A stretch of DNA of 64,000 nucleotides, from assembly GCA_014529385.2 (NCBI GenBank), contig CM043968.1, positions 2,603,501 through 2,667,500 of the forward strand. Reading direction: 5' to 3'. The notes beneath the pieces were generated by a model that had not been told where the DNA came from, ran no database searches, and worked only from the letters and a program-made list of their open reading frames with translations. The position numbers were made by a program, and so were the translations under genes. This DNA is from Adiantum capillus-veneris (Eukaryota; Streptophyta; Polypodiopsida; Polypodiales; Pteridaceae). Shown here in pieces: positions 9,100 to 20,110 of this stretch (position 1 is its first letter; every line of letters starts with the position of its first letter).

Positions 9100-11218
9100 T
9101 AATATGTGATGTCTTTTTCTCCCCAAGCATCTGTTATAGCCGTTATTAAAAGCTTTATTGTCTTTTTAAAGTCATCTGCATCAGTAGTAGAGCTCTTGTT
9201 GTTTCAAAACTTTCAAAAAATTGTCAAGTTTCTTCCACACTTACATGCGTTTGTTGGCTATATTTGGTCTACTTTTGACATTGGTTGTTATTACATAAAG
9301 ATCCTTCCAGACGTTGCACATAGCGTCAACTTGTTTGTTGTCATGTTTGCTCAAAAATCTTCTGGCTTTTGCTCCACCCATTGAAACATCTTTCAAAACA
9401 TCACCCGCTCCTTTTGAAAGAGTAGGATCTTTTTTTAGATGTACTTAACCACCATGAAAACCCATTCGAGAGAGCAAAGCTTCGCATTTTTCTATGCACT
9501 TGTCTGCAAGTTTACTTGGCTTAATAAACTATGCATAATCAAGATGTCATCGAAGCAATTTGTCCAAGATTCTAATCTCTGCATGCATTGTACATATATG
9601 TACATTTTTTAAATCTATTGTTAGAATTGATCCCAAATCATAGAAGATGATGGGTAGTCGATGACGTTCACACTATTTCTCGATGGTGGTTTTCCAACCT
9701 CGTGTTCTGCAAGCCATCCTTTTGTTCCAGTGCTTGCCATGCAATACAAACATGGATACTCGGTATTGGCACCTCCACATACACCAAACATGCACTTCAG
9801 TGCTTTTAGGTCGGCACTCAAGTGTCATTCTACAATAAAGTCATCCATGCCATCTACACGGAGTCGTTCACCTACATTTTGGTCCTATATAACAGAAGGG
9901 ATATCGGTCTGCAAAAAGAGCCATTTCAATGTATCGTGGTTTTCTACTAGTATTTAAGCTGTTTCGATCCACCAATTAAGCTCCTTTTTTTATTGATTTT
10001 TGTAGTATGGGGAATCAAGCTTACCCTAGCTATAATCCAATGCTCTATACATTAAAGATATGGATACTCTTTCCATTTTTTGACATTTTTTAATTTGAGC
10101 TTCATCCAATTTTATAACAAATATAAGTTTTCCTTCACAATCTACTTCTTGCATGTTATAATATCTCACCATAGCAAATTAAACTTTTTTATACTCATCC
10201 AAATGTTATTAAAAACATTATACAAAAAGAATATTTTTTTTTTGTTTTTTGTATGGCATCGTTCCTCTATATGATAGTACTCTCCAAAATGTTTAGGTAT
10301 TTCTTCGTTTAACGGAGTCCTTACTTTCCCAACATTGTGAGGCCTACGTAACCCAAAAGCTTTAATCTTGTAATACTTTAAAACCTGAAACGAGGTTTTA
10401 GAGATGTTCTGTAACCCCTTCTACTCACCCCCACTGTGTCACAAACTTCTTGCATTTGAGAAGGTTGGACCAATAAACCCATATCTTTTAGTAGATTTTG
10501 AAATACCAATTTCTTCTAAGTTCGATTTTCAGGAAGTTTCAAAAGTTTCAAAATGTCACTTTTATTCATTACCTAATTTAGAAATCTCACCCTTTTTTGA
10601 ACATTGGACATATCAAATCATAAAAGGCTAGTCACATGTTCTCTAGTAATCTTTTTTTTTTCTTTGTCCATAACCTTTTGTTAAGTTTACTACATCTCTC
10701 ATTCGTTTTACTTGTGCTCTTAATCCTATTGGAGTTTCTTTCAAAGTATGAAGCTGATGATTTTTTTGTTTTAGAGACGCTATTTGGTTTTAAAGTCCTA
10801 AAATTCTTGTTGCATTTGAAGACAAAGCAGTTTTGAGATATTGAATGTAATGTGTATGATCAATGTGTAAATGAGATAGCCTAGAGCTATATCCTTGTAA
10901 GCCATCAACCCCATCTCCAACAAATCTCATCAAATCATGAGATGTGTGAAAAGATGGATACCTTCGAGTGCTAGGATCCGGTGGATACAAGCTCCCATTT
11001 GTCCATATATCAATGTGTTTCTTTCCCTCATTGCGAAGTTGTTGTGCTTCATTTGTAGTTGTAACTAGTCTTTGATAGACACTCCACGTAGTAGCATATC
11101 CTTGGCTTAGCTTAATGTTCAGGTGAAACTTGAAGTTATCACTAATGGAAGATGTATTAGTCATTGCAAGTAATGAACACACAAAAAGTATAATGGAGAT
11201 AACGTAGTAGCATAACAA
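9100..11218 (-). pseudogene. Unassigned mobile-element gene, possibly spliced (repeat A, longer copy)
   Basis: Minus-strand coding traces run from an open frame at 11218-10790 (142 residues; MLCYYVIS start, inner Met at MTNTSSIS) through shifted frames (RTLKPNSVSKTKKS) and 9900-9621 (MSADLKALKCMF, CLYC) to CTMHAEIRILDKLL, AKARRFLSKHDNKQVDAM and DADDFKKTIKLLITAITDAW. A splice-like donor GTAAGT follows CGCAT near 9248 and another, GTTAGT, follows TATTACTTG near 9102. TTTTTGCAG near 9912 looks like an acceptor. Several in-frame stops remain, so I read it as decayed. It is probably a DNA-transposon or other selfish-element protein; the family is not recognised. Confidence 0.45.
9315..9903 (-). 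repeat. Repeat A, copy 2
   Basis: Near-identical to 1-588, with only scattered substitutions. It continues beyond the point where copy 1 is cut, which shows that copy 1 is the truncated one. Confidence 0.9.
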
Positions 11219-13189
11219 GGTGTATCAGAAAAGAAGAGTGAAAGCTCGTGAAAGGTGAGAGAGAAAATTCACGAGAGAGAAAAAAGAGAAATTGAGTGAT
11301 TCAAAAGTGGAAACAACTATTTGTCGCCAAGTGAAGTAAATGAGAACAAATTTCGAGGTGAGCCGCAAAGGAATGTGAAGAAAACGATATCGTTTTGAAT
11401 ATTTAGAGATATGTACCTACATACGCTTTAGATGGCGTATATATGCTTTAAATGACCAAAATGGTCAAATTTGAAGCCATTTTGACCATAAACGGCTTTG
11501 CTAATTAGTAAGTTAACCAATTCCTTACACATCCTTTTTGGAGTCATTTTTGGCCCTAAGTGGAGAGTGGTAGTGACTCCTGAGGTAGGTTACGAAAGTA
11601 AAGGCTCCAACAAAATTCTTGCAAGAGCAGCATTTTAGATGGGTATTAAACTTCTTTGCGTGTCTTTTGGAACAATATGGAGCTCTTCAAATCTTTTTTT
11701 TTTTGGGCCATATAATTGTGAGTTAACGTGTTGCAATATTTGTGAGTTAACGTGCTGTATTAACACAAAAAAGAATGTACATAAAGCCCCAAGCACAATT
11801 AGTGCCTTGAGGAGTCAACACATACGGAACCCTTCAAATCCTAACAAGGTGGTACCATACGTAATGTACGGTACGTATCTGTACTTATTGTACGTCCTTT
11901 CGTATGGATAAAAAGTTTAAGTACTTAAAAATACGTATCTTTGTAAAAAACCGATAAATGAGAGAACATTTTTAGAAAAATTACATTCCTCATTGGAGAT
12001 TTAGAAAATGTATATCATGCAACTTGGGGACCATTACTACACACATTATCAACTGGATATTCACTAGCCAAGTACCAAGTAAAGATCGTGTAAAACATAC
12101 ATTAAACATTTATATCTGGTGACAAAAGAACAATGAAAAACCTTCAAGCATTCATCAATGAAAGTAGCTGCTACAATTGAACAATGAAAGTGTACATACT
12201 ACATAATAAAGAGTCAGAAGTGTGAACATAACATTGTTTCAAGTAGCCCACAACTGCTAATAAGGAGCGACCCACAATCGTGACAAATGTCTAACCAAAA
12301 TGGCTCCTAATAGAGAATAAATAAATAAAAACACCTCGCTGAAATATGTGAAATGTCTGGACCCTCTCGCTGCCATGAGGCCGCCAAAAACAAAACAAAA
12401 AAACCCTTACGGTACAATACGATCAATACAATACGAACGTGCCGTACTGGACGGATCAAAACGTACAGACTGCTCCAACCTTGAATCCTAACATAAAGAT
12501 GTTGCTGCACATTGTGCATATAGATTATATATGGCGTGTTAAGCACATCGTGAGCATATGTGGATCACCCAACATCATTCTGGCAAGCCTCTTTAAATTT
12601 TCACTTATTTGTAATACAATTCTTGTTCTGTAAAAAATAAATAAATTATGTAATAGATTCTTAAAAGGAGCTACGAAAGAACAAATGTAGAGAGGTATCG
12701 AACTATGACTAGACTAGTAGTATAGTACAAAAGAACTTCAAAAGAGTCGTGAAACAGTTGTCACCTTTTTCAAAGGTTTGAGATACCTATGTCGGCCAGT
12801 TGCCTCAACACTGGCGAGTAGCGACTAGCCTACTACCTGCAGAACGTGCCACAATTCCAGCACGCGTCCAGCTGCTGCGGTTTCGCTTCGTGTTGTGGCT
12901 TGAGCCTTGACCATACTCAAGGCTTACAGCCCACCAACCGCCTACTGCGTCTTTATAAGCTTCGACCTGTAGCCTCCCCTCGGGGGGGGCCCTCGGCCCC
13001 CTCTCTCTCTCTCTCCCCCCACATTCACACAGAGTGCGGTGACACTGCAGTGCTGCACACATACAACTTCCGCCTTCATGTTGAGTAATAAGATTATCAC
13101 TGCACGCACAGAATGTGACCACGTCAAAGGAAAGTAGACTCCAGAGTCCAAACTATCGACGCCGCACTACGACAAAGGTGTCAGCCTTT
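11219..13189. other. Intergenic, no gene seen
   Basis: GA-rich leader-like sequence at 11225-11300 may be the 5' flank of the minus-strand gene ending at 11218. A short inverted repeat, ATGGTCAAA / TTTGACCAT, lies near 11460-11492. Words such as GTACGGTACGTA occur near 11870. From about 12800 base composition becomes GC-richer, leading into the promoter of the gene at 13365. Open frames here are short and unsupported. Confidence 0.5.
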
Positions 13190-13197
13190 CACGTGGC
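13117..13197 (+). promoter_or_regulatory. ACGT-core promoter elements
   Basis: CACGTGGC at 13190-13197 is a G-box/ABRE-type element, and CCACGTCA near 13119-13126 is a second ACGT element. Both lie 170-250 bases upstream of the start codon at 13365. In plants such sites bind bZIP factors responding to abscisic acid, drought or light. Function here is inferred. Confidence 0.45.
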
Positions 13198-13210
13198 AAT
13201 GCCCATCAGC

Positions 13211-13215
<5 letters not shown>

Positions 13216-13283
<68 letters not shown>

Positions 13284-13290
13284 AGCGAGC
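13216..13290 (+). repeat. (CT)27 tract followed by GC/GAGC repeats
   Basis: An uninterrupted CT run to 13270, then GCGCGC and GAGC repeats, immediately upstream of the TATA box. Pyrimidine-rich tracts near start sites are common in plant core promoters (Y patch). This one is long enough to be a variable microsatellite. Confidence 0.9.
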
Positions 13291-13300
13291 GAGCACAGCC

Positions 13301-13310
13301 TATTATAAAT
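13301..13310 (+). promoter_or_regulatory. TATA box
   Basis: TATTATAAAT lies about 62 bases before the ATG at 13365, leaving a short leader of roughly 30 bases if transcription starts at the usual distance. Confidence 0.65.
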
Positions 13311-13364
13311 TAGAGGAGAAGGGCTGAGAAGCTAAGCACTCGACAGTACCATCAAGTGTTAGTC

Positions 13365-13619
13365 ATGGCTTCTAAGAAGATAACGTGCATGCTGGTGATA
13401 GTGATGGTGATGCTGGTGGCATACATGAGCAGCGTTGCTAATGCTGAGGTGGAGGAAGTGGGGCGTAAATTAGTGGCTGGGGCAGGGGCAGAAGCAGGTG
13501 AGGAGGCCGAGTTGTGGGCCAAGAAAGGTCATTACCCTTACAAGAAAGGGTACAAGAAGGGCGGCTACCACCACAAGAAGGGCGGCGGCTACGGCAAGGG
13601 TCCGGGCCACCCTCACTAA
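13365..13619 (+). CDS. Small secreted Gly/His/Lys-rich protein
   Basis: 84 residues from the first ATG after the TATA box. Residues 1-27 form a clear signal peptide: MASKK, then a hydrophobic stretch of Leu, Val and Met, ending SSVANA before EVEEVGRKL. Residues 28-50 are acidic and Ala/Gly-rich. Residues about 51-84 are a basic tail of Tyr, Lys, Gly and His (YKKGYKKGGYHHKKGGGYG) ending PGHPH. It has no Cys in the mature part and no known enzyme motif. The layout resembles plant glycine-rich cell-wall and cold/drought-induced (CORA-like) proteins; the likely place is the apoplast or wall. His-rich Gly tails can bind metals, but that is inference. It is a single exon with its own promoter elements and poly(A) signal, and GC-richer than its surroundings. 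This is the best host gene in the window. Confidence 0.8.
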   Translation: MASKKITCMLVIVMVMLVAYMSSVANAEVEEVGRKLVAGAGAEAGEEAELWAKKGHYPYKKGYKKGGYHHKKGGGYGKGPGHPH

Positions 13620-14056
13620 CTCAAGGCAGCTGCTTCGTCCGAGCGCGTCTTCTGTCCGGTGTGTACGCATCCTCTTTAATTTCCTTGTGTGACGTTTCCC
13701 GCGCCGTTAATAATGTATACATTAGGCCTACGTAGTGTCTCACTTCTCATGTATGTTCCAAAGCCCACTCCAAGCTTACTGCAAGCTTTCGAGTTTTCTC
13801 AATGGTTGTCAGGCACTTGAGTACTTTCTATATCATATGCTTACTTTTGACTTTACTTAAGCATTGAGATTAAATTCTTCATTTAATTTGGTGTGTTATT
13901 ATTTGTAATTTGGGTGTATTCATTTAAGATTTACATATGGGTTAAATCTTTCGTTTTCTGTTTTAAGAATGCCAACCCGTAATCGTGTGCTTGACCATAT
14001 TTGTTTTGACATGCAGATTCTTGGGTTTATCCACCCCAGACGCGCGTTCCTTGTGA

Positions 14057-14062
14057 AATAAA
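14057..14062 (+). terminator. Poly(A) signal candidate
   Basis: AATAAA about 440 bases after the stop of the secreted-protein gene. A weaker AATAATGTA near 13709 could act as an upstream signal. Confidence 0.4.
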
Positions 14063-14489
14063 TAATACGGTGTCAGCACTGAAGTGTTAAAATTGTCTTT
14101 GTTGTTGCAACCTGTGTACCTTATGGGAATTCATTTGCTGGTTTAACTTTTGTCTATCTTGCCATTTTGTAGAGGGAAATGATCCGTCTTGAGGTTGCTT
14201 ATGTTCCTTCTAAACGTTTGCGTTTTATTACTCTGATAGGATGGCGTAAATTGTGTGTGTAGATAATGCACACTTGATTGTATTAATGTTGTAAATTGGT
14301 TTTTTGTCTCCATTCGTTCGGGCGCTTTGCTCTCTAGTGTGGCGCCTCGGCCAACATCTACATGTAAACAACAATACAGACCTTTTCTTTCACAAAGCTT
14401 TGGGTTCAATGGCATTGCAAGGACTTCATGAATGCAAGAACTCTTTATCTCTGAACTACTTGTTGAAAAGGCAGAACGCTCACCGGCTT

Positions 14490-14583
14490 AACATCTCAGA
14501 ACCCCCCTCGCAAGATCCTTTTTCTCACCCACTTCACAACATCTCAGAACCCCCCTCACAAGATCTTTTCTCACCCTCTTCAC
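14490..14583 (+). repeat. Direct repeat, 2 x about 47 bases
   Basis: Two adjacent copies beginning AACATCTCAGAACCCCCCTC at 14490 and 14538, with few differences. No coding reading is supported. Confidence 0.85.
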
Positions 14584-14589
14584 GCCTCT

Positions 14590-15866
14590 AGTACCCTCAA
14601 GCATAGTCTTCCTATCTCGATTCCATTGAGGATACGTTTCTTAATCGATTTGGCTTTGCTATATATTAAGAGTTGCAAAGGCTTTATTCACTTTTGATCA
14701 CCCCCAAACCCCAAAAACCACACGCACACAAGAACATGTGTGCCCTTGATGTAAGTTTTGGGGAGAGCTTTTTGGATTTACAAATGTGTGAAGTTAGAAA
14801 AATATCCTCACACAAACATAAATTTGGTTTTATATGTAAATTTGTGTGATTTTCTACGGTCTTATTTTATCTACAAGCATACAAAGTGATACTGCAGTCT
14901 GATTGGTATTGAACAATAAATTCTCATTGTTATAACAAAGTTACTATTATATTATTAACTACGACATTGCAAGATTTGTAAAAATTTAACCCATACTTCA
15001 ATACGATGAGAGAAATGATATGGTATACACCTATATAACGACATGCAATTGTGGTGTATTTAGAACAAAGAAGAATAGAATTGGGGAAAAATTCAAGGCT
15101 CCAAATGTCTGCAATCACAATCTGAGATGATTGTTGGCTAGCATTCGGCTTCGAATGTGGGCAATGTAAAGCTTTTAGAGTATAAACGGCACTATGTTTG
15201 AAGATGACTTCATGAAGTGCAGGTTGTTGCTATTGGATAGTAAAACCTCACAATGTGTCATGTATGAGCACTCCCTCACTATGATAATATTGACTAAAAA
15301 TCACTCTAATCCTAGATTGAAAGGTGTAAAAAACTCTTTGAAAATGCTTTACTCTTCTTGATCTTTGAACAGAATGTGTGTATAATTTATGAAGCACATG
15401 TAATCTCAATTGAGTGCCCATTTCATACCCTGTCCACCCCTTGAAAACGAACCTTTGCTAGGTCATCTACTACCTCCTTTGCCTTGCTCAAATCAGCTGC
15501 ACGTTCATCGCTACTAATCTAAACCAAAGCGTACATCAAGCAAAGATGGTAATCAACACAATCACTTGAATAACCCACACTCCCACCCCCCGCCTCCATA
15601 GCTCAAGAACATAAGCTATTGTCCGCAACCCTTGAGGTGAAGACAATACCATGTTTGCGTAGTAGCTTTCATTTTCAAGGAATATCCATTCTGGCATGAC
15701 AAGGTGAGAATGACCCTGCTTGGTAGTCTGGAATGGGAACCATTTGCGTAACAAACACCTTGGTTAAATAGTGATCTTGTATTTTTTGATGCGAAAATGG
15801 TTTATATTCGGAGTATAGAAAAATGGTATGTGTTTCCATGTTCTGTCTACAACCTTTGAGCTCTCT

Positions 15867-15905
<39 letters not shown>

Positions 15906-16001
15906 TTGTAGGCATATTTTCCTCTGGATATTTGTTTCGGCTTTACTCTCACAACATGAAAATCTTCTTAAAAGGATGTTTAGTGCTCCAATTTTCCTTA
16001 A

Positions 16002-16047
<46 letters not shown>

Positions 16048-16540
16048 CGCACAGTAAAAGAATGCTCAATAATCGCAGATAGACATCGTCACACAAACAC
16101 ATACACTTCCTCATCAGGAGCTTTTCTAACCAAGATGATTGCAGTGCACAAGGTTCTCATTCCACTACTCCCAAGCCAAACACAAACCAAACACTTATAA
16201 AACTTCGAAAAGATGTGTTTAAAGACGAGCAACAACGTAAATTGTCACCATCCACATACACTAAAACAAGGAAAAAGGGCAAGAGCAGTATAGGGAAAGA
16301 CTTCAACCTTCAGGGATTTTGGTCTACAAAACTAAGTTAACTGATTTCGTGTCCTCGACTTTGAGCAGCTATGACTATGATATGGCCTCATCGACGCCTT
16401 TTGCATGGTTTTTCTTGATATTGCAATTGACAAATTGAATCAACAGTGCGCTTAATATATGCCTTTCGTGACCTCTTCTACACCAAGCCAACTTAATGTT
16501 CCATACTTTGTAGAATACCTCAGCCATGTTGTATCAATGT
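14590..16540. other. Intergenic with microsatellites and weak exon-like pieces
   Basis: Holds (GA)n at 15872-15902 and (TC)n followed by (AC)n at 16004-16048. On the minus strand 15754-15536 reads 72 residues with a hydrophobic end (GVWVIQVIVLITIFA). After a possible acceptor (GGTTTAG) a second piece at about 15520-15435 reads DERAADLSKAKEVVDDLAKV and ends at a GT. These could be exons of an unknown gene or chance. I name no product. Confidence 0.3.
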
Positions 16541-16559
16541 GATACTTGTCACAAATGCT

Positions 16560-17090
16560 CAAAAGTTAAGTCTCCTTGAGCTACCTACAAGAAAGCACTA
16601 GAAGAGTCTAGAAGGTTGAAGACATTTCTAGAAGATTTGAGAAGATGGCTTGTATCATTGCTTATGTCTTGTCTCCATCATCACTTATGTCATCGTCTTC
16701 GTCATCGACCTCCATCCTCAATTATATCAATGTAATCCACAAGGTTCTTAACTAATTCTTCAAGAGTACCTAGAAGATTCTAAACTTCCTTAGTATAAGT
16801 TGAGGTCTTGCGCTACAAGCCCTTCAGTTGTGCCAGTACCATTTGTGAGGCTCCTATCAAGGACGGCCTCTTCTAGCTCTTTTCTTGTTCTAGGTCTTGT
16901 TATCTAGCCATGTTCTTGTAATCTAGTCTTGCCTTGCACACCAGTCGTGTTATCCAAGTCTCACATACAAGAGTAAAGTGTCATAATCAAGTTCCTAGCT
17001 CTTGTATATTGTGAGCACCTTCTCTCACTCTTCTCCAACTTAAAGCACACTCACACAATTGGGGAAAAAACCCCCATCTCTTTATATTGG
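16560..17090 (+). repeat. Diverged 5' LTR of element 3
   Basis: Shares ordered blocks with the LTRs of element 2 read on the opposite strand, such as CTACAAGCCCTTCAG, TTGTGAGGCTCC, CCTCTTCTAGCTCTT and TTGTAATC, plus many TCTAGAAG words. Boundaries are approximate because divergence is high. Confidence 0.55.
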
Positions 17091-17100
17091 TGAGGCTTCA

Positions 17101-17603
17101 TGGAGTCAATAATGGAAGGTGTCATCACCACCTTGCAAAACATCAACAACGATCTCAAGGGCTACATGAGGATAGTGCTCAAATTCAAGTACCAACTACA
17201 TGAGTCTTTGAACTAGAGATGCAAAAGGCGCAACATCGAATCCAATAGCTCCAAGTGACAAACAACCATCAAGCACAAGACACAAGATTTACCAATTCAC
17301 AACACAAGAAAGAGTGGAAAGGTCAATTTGCTTTAAAAAATTAATAAAACTGGATCAAGGTTTAGATGCTTCCTCCAACAAGCTCAACTCTTCATCCGAA
17401 TGCAATGCGAGCGTTATCTAGATGGTGTCTCTCAAAATGAGCCTTCTTGGAATACTCATCGCGGGTGTACCGCGCTCTTAAATTTGCTCCTCTACTTCAA
17501 AAGGATTTGTCCTTCATGACTTTGAAACTCTTACACGGGAGTTTGCTACAACCTTAGAAAACTTTGATAGAGCAAGTTTTGCTAAAAACCAACCCTACAA
17601 ATT
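17101..17603 (+). pseudogene. Gag N-terminal part of element 3
   Basis: Opens with ATGGAGTCAATAATGGAAGG, matching the gag start of element 2 (MEPTMKGVIDIL). It is broken by stops and frameshifts. The last bases before 17604 line up with the middle of element 2 gag and resume at 23428. Confidence 0.65.
17599..17603. other. Target-site duplication, left copy (AAATT)
   Basis: AAATT directly before TGTTATG at 17604. The same five bases follow the other end at 23428-23432. Five bases is the normal size for Ty3 integrases. Confidence 0.85.
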
Positions 17604-18213
17604 TGTTATGCATGCGTATAGAGCTAAAAGAGAGCAAGAGGAGGCGCTCACAATGTACAAGAATTTGGGACTTAATGACAAGCTTAATCTTTAATACAAG
17701 ACGTAATACTTTACAGAGAGCTAGTTACAAGACTTGGATTACATGACTTGAGTACAAGACAAGGCTTGATTGCAAGGACAAGAACTAGAAGAGGGAGTTC
17801 CTCATGGGAGCCTCACAACTAGTGTTGGCAGGACTGAGGGGCTTGTGGCCCAAGAACCCTATTTATATTAGTTCTTGAGGAGGTGAGAACTCTCTAGATT
17901 CTTCTTGAGAAGGTTAGAATCTTCTAGAACCTTCTTGATACTTCTAGTTCTACTAGAACCTTCTAGATCTTTCTTCAAATTTCTAGAGCTTTCCAAAAAC
18001 TTCTAGATGCTTCCGAAATCTTCTCCAAGCTTCTAGAAACTTGTAGAATCTTCTTAATACTTTTAGAACCTTCTACAATCTTCTAGATTCGTCTAGAGTC
18101 TTCTAGTGACAATGCAAGTGATGACATACGCGATGATGCAGGTGATGATAGGCGATTACATTAGCGATGATGGAGGTGATGTCATAAGCGATTCCTCTCG
18201 GGCATCCATGACA
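17604..18213 (-). repeat. 3' LTR of element 2
   Basis: Aligns with 22770-23427 over its length. It is rich in TCTAGAAG-type words and has a TATAAATAGGG promoter motif on the minus strand near 17870. Confidence 0.85.
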
Positions 18214-18230
18214 TTATTTCCTCCTCTGGC
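18214..18230 (-). other. Polypurine tract of element 2
   Basis: On the minus strand CCAGAGGAGGAAATAA runs directly into the LTR start TGTCATGG. Confidence 0.8.
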
Positions 18231-18412
18231 GACAAGTTCCACAAGGAGGGTTGGTGTTTCTTGATTGGGACGTCCATGGATGTTGTTGATGGAACTCTTG
18301 GACTTTGAGAGGTGCATGCTAAAGATTGTGTGTTGGTTCCCAGGTTCGTTCACTGACATCATAGCCTTTCCAATGCACCAAGTACTATAATCTGCCACAT
18401 GAAACTCGAAAA
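18231..18412 (-). pseudogene. Chromodomain of element 2
   Basis: A minus-strand frame reads YLVHWKGYDVSERTWEP, then THNL, a stop, and HAPLKVQEFHQQHP. This is the canonical chromodomain core: aromatic residues, WKGY and the TWEP strand, then the C-terminal helix. Two nonsense codons break it, one just before YLVHWKGY and one after THNL. In chromoviruses this domain targets integration, often to modified histones. Confidence 0.85.
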
Positions 18413-19064
18413 TCTAGGACGTTCTAGACCTCATAATCATCATGTTTTTGAATCTCAACCGTAGAAAGTGTTTGTAGGGCCCTTCCTGGGATGTTAGATG
18501 TGTGAAAAGGTTCTAGGATCGAGACATGAAAGATCGGATGGATTTTCATGGAAGAGGGCAACTGGAGTTAGTACGTGACTGGATTGACTTGACGGACAAT
18601 CTTAAATGGGCTAAGCCTTTGATAATCTAGCATTTGACAAGGACGAGATGAACACAAATCACGTCGAAGGAGTCACACTTTATCCCCCTCTTTGTATTTT
18701 GGATGCTGCATATGTGATGTAGATCTACACTTTCCTTATATGTGGATTGAGCTGAGCGTCTTTTATATGAATTGTAAGCTCATTGTCAATTGCAGACAAC
18801 TGTTGTGCAAGATTAACAACAATTGGATTCTTGACCTGATGGTGCATGTGGATATCCTTTTTGAGATGTTGACCATAATCAGCAAAGAATGGCGTGTGAT
18901 GGCTGGAGGCATGAAAACTGTTATTGTAGGAGAATTCTCCTAGCGGTAGGAGCTCATCCCAATTATCCTCGTGATAATTGATTGTACAATGGAGATATTA
19001 TTCTAAAACTTGATTCACTCCTTCTGCTTGTCCGTCACTTTGTGGGTGATTGGCTGAGGAGAGG

Positions 19065-19679
19065 TTAATTTGTACTCCGAATAGCCTGTATAAGCTTTTT
19101 CCAGAAGCTAGAGATGAATTGTGGGTTTCGACGAGAAACTATGTCATCCGACAATCCGTGATAACGATAGATATGTTGTAGAAAGATTTTGGACGTACCT
19201 TCTCTGGTGATGGTTTTAGTGCTTGGAATGAAGTGTGCCATCTTTGTAAACCGATCCACGGCCGAGTCAAATCCTTGTGACAAGGGTAGCTCTACAATAA
19301 AATCCATGGACATGGATGACCATGGCTTGCTTGGAATGGGCAAGGGATGGAGTAACCCATGAGGACGATGACGAGGGGCCTTTGATCTATTGCAAGTGTC
19401 ACAAGTGCCTACATACTCCTTGACAAGTTTCCACATTTGAGGCCACCAAAAGTCACAGGATAGAAGCTCAATTGTCTTATTAACCCCAAAATTCCCTGCT
19501 AATGAAAGATCATGCCTCAGCTGAAGTACCTCCAAGCGTGTTGGTCCTGGTGAAATATAGAGAAGACCCTTATAGTAACTTATTCCATCAATTTCTTGAA
19601 AGTCCTCATTAACCCCTTGTCCTTGTAGTTGTTGTCTAATATTGTGGGCAAGTGGGTCCTTGGCAATTTTCTTCTTCAC
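19065..19679 (-). pseudogene. Integrase of element 2
   Basis: 204 residues. The zinc-binding part has LRHDLSLAGNFG and CDTCNRSK. The core begins SMSMDFIVELP (first Asp). The usual VSDRGPQF is here VSRRNPQF, so the second catalytic Asp is lost. A few residues are deleted before DRFTKMAHF. A stop ends the frame; QSPT...DGQAEGVNQ, with the catalytic Glu, follows in another frame near 19045-19000. Not functional. Confidence 0.85.
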
Positions 19680-19731
19680 CTTAGAAAGAAAAGTGAAATC
19701 TTCGGGAGCTTGGCTTATGGTGGTGTTTAGC

Positions 19732-20110
19732 TTAAGCTGCTTTAGGTTTCAAAATGACTCTCTTGTTGATCAAATATTGTGTTGCTTCTCTAGGTGCAAG
19801 GTAGGATTTTCTTGATAAGGCATCTGGCTTACCTTGTTGATGGCCAGACCTATAAGAGATAAGGAACTCAAACCTTGATAGGATACCACTCCACCTGCCT
19901 TGGCAACGATTCAAGAGAGGGATTCCATGGATTATTCCAAATTCTTGTGATTTGTATAGATAGTGATCTTATGAGGAGCTCCGTCTTCAAGTAGGTGACA
20001 CCAGGTTTCAAAGGAGTCAATGATTGCTAAGATCTCTTTGCCATAGATTTCATAATTGATTTCTGTAGCTAAGAACTTGCGGGAATGAAAAGCCACTGGG
20101 GATGTATTCA
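19732..20110 (-). pseudogene. RNase H end of element 2
   Basis: Broken frames follow RT. The best piece (19914-19732) reads RWSGILSRFEFLISY, GHQQGKPDALSRKSYL, the normal end of a Ty3 RNase H. Confidence 0.75.

Noticed and set aside
12307-12633. Frames on both strands in a quiet region
   Set aside because: Short, no motif, no promoter or splice context.
13115-13327. Frame with Ser-Leu repeats upstream of the secreted-protein gene
   Set aside because: Translation of the CT tract; it lies in the promoter.
13356-13364. Extended start for the secreted protein (GTG at 13356)
   Set aside because: Plants use ATG; the ATG at 13365 gives a proper signal peptide.
15872-16032. (GA)n and (TC)n tracts about 105 bases apart as a functional hairpin
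   Set aside because: Simple-sequence complementarity alone; common in plant DNA and not evidence of a structured RNA.
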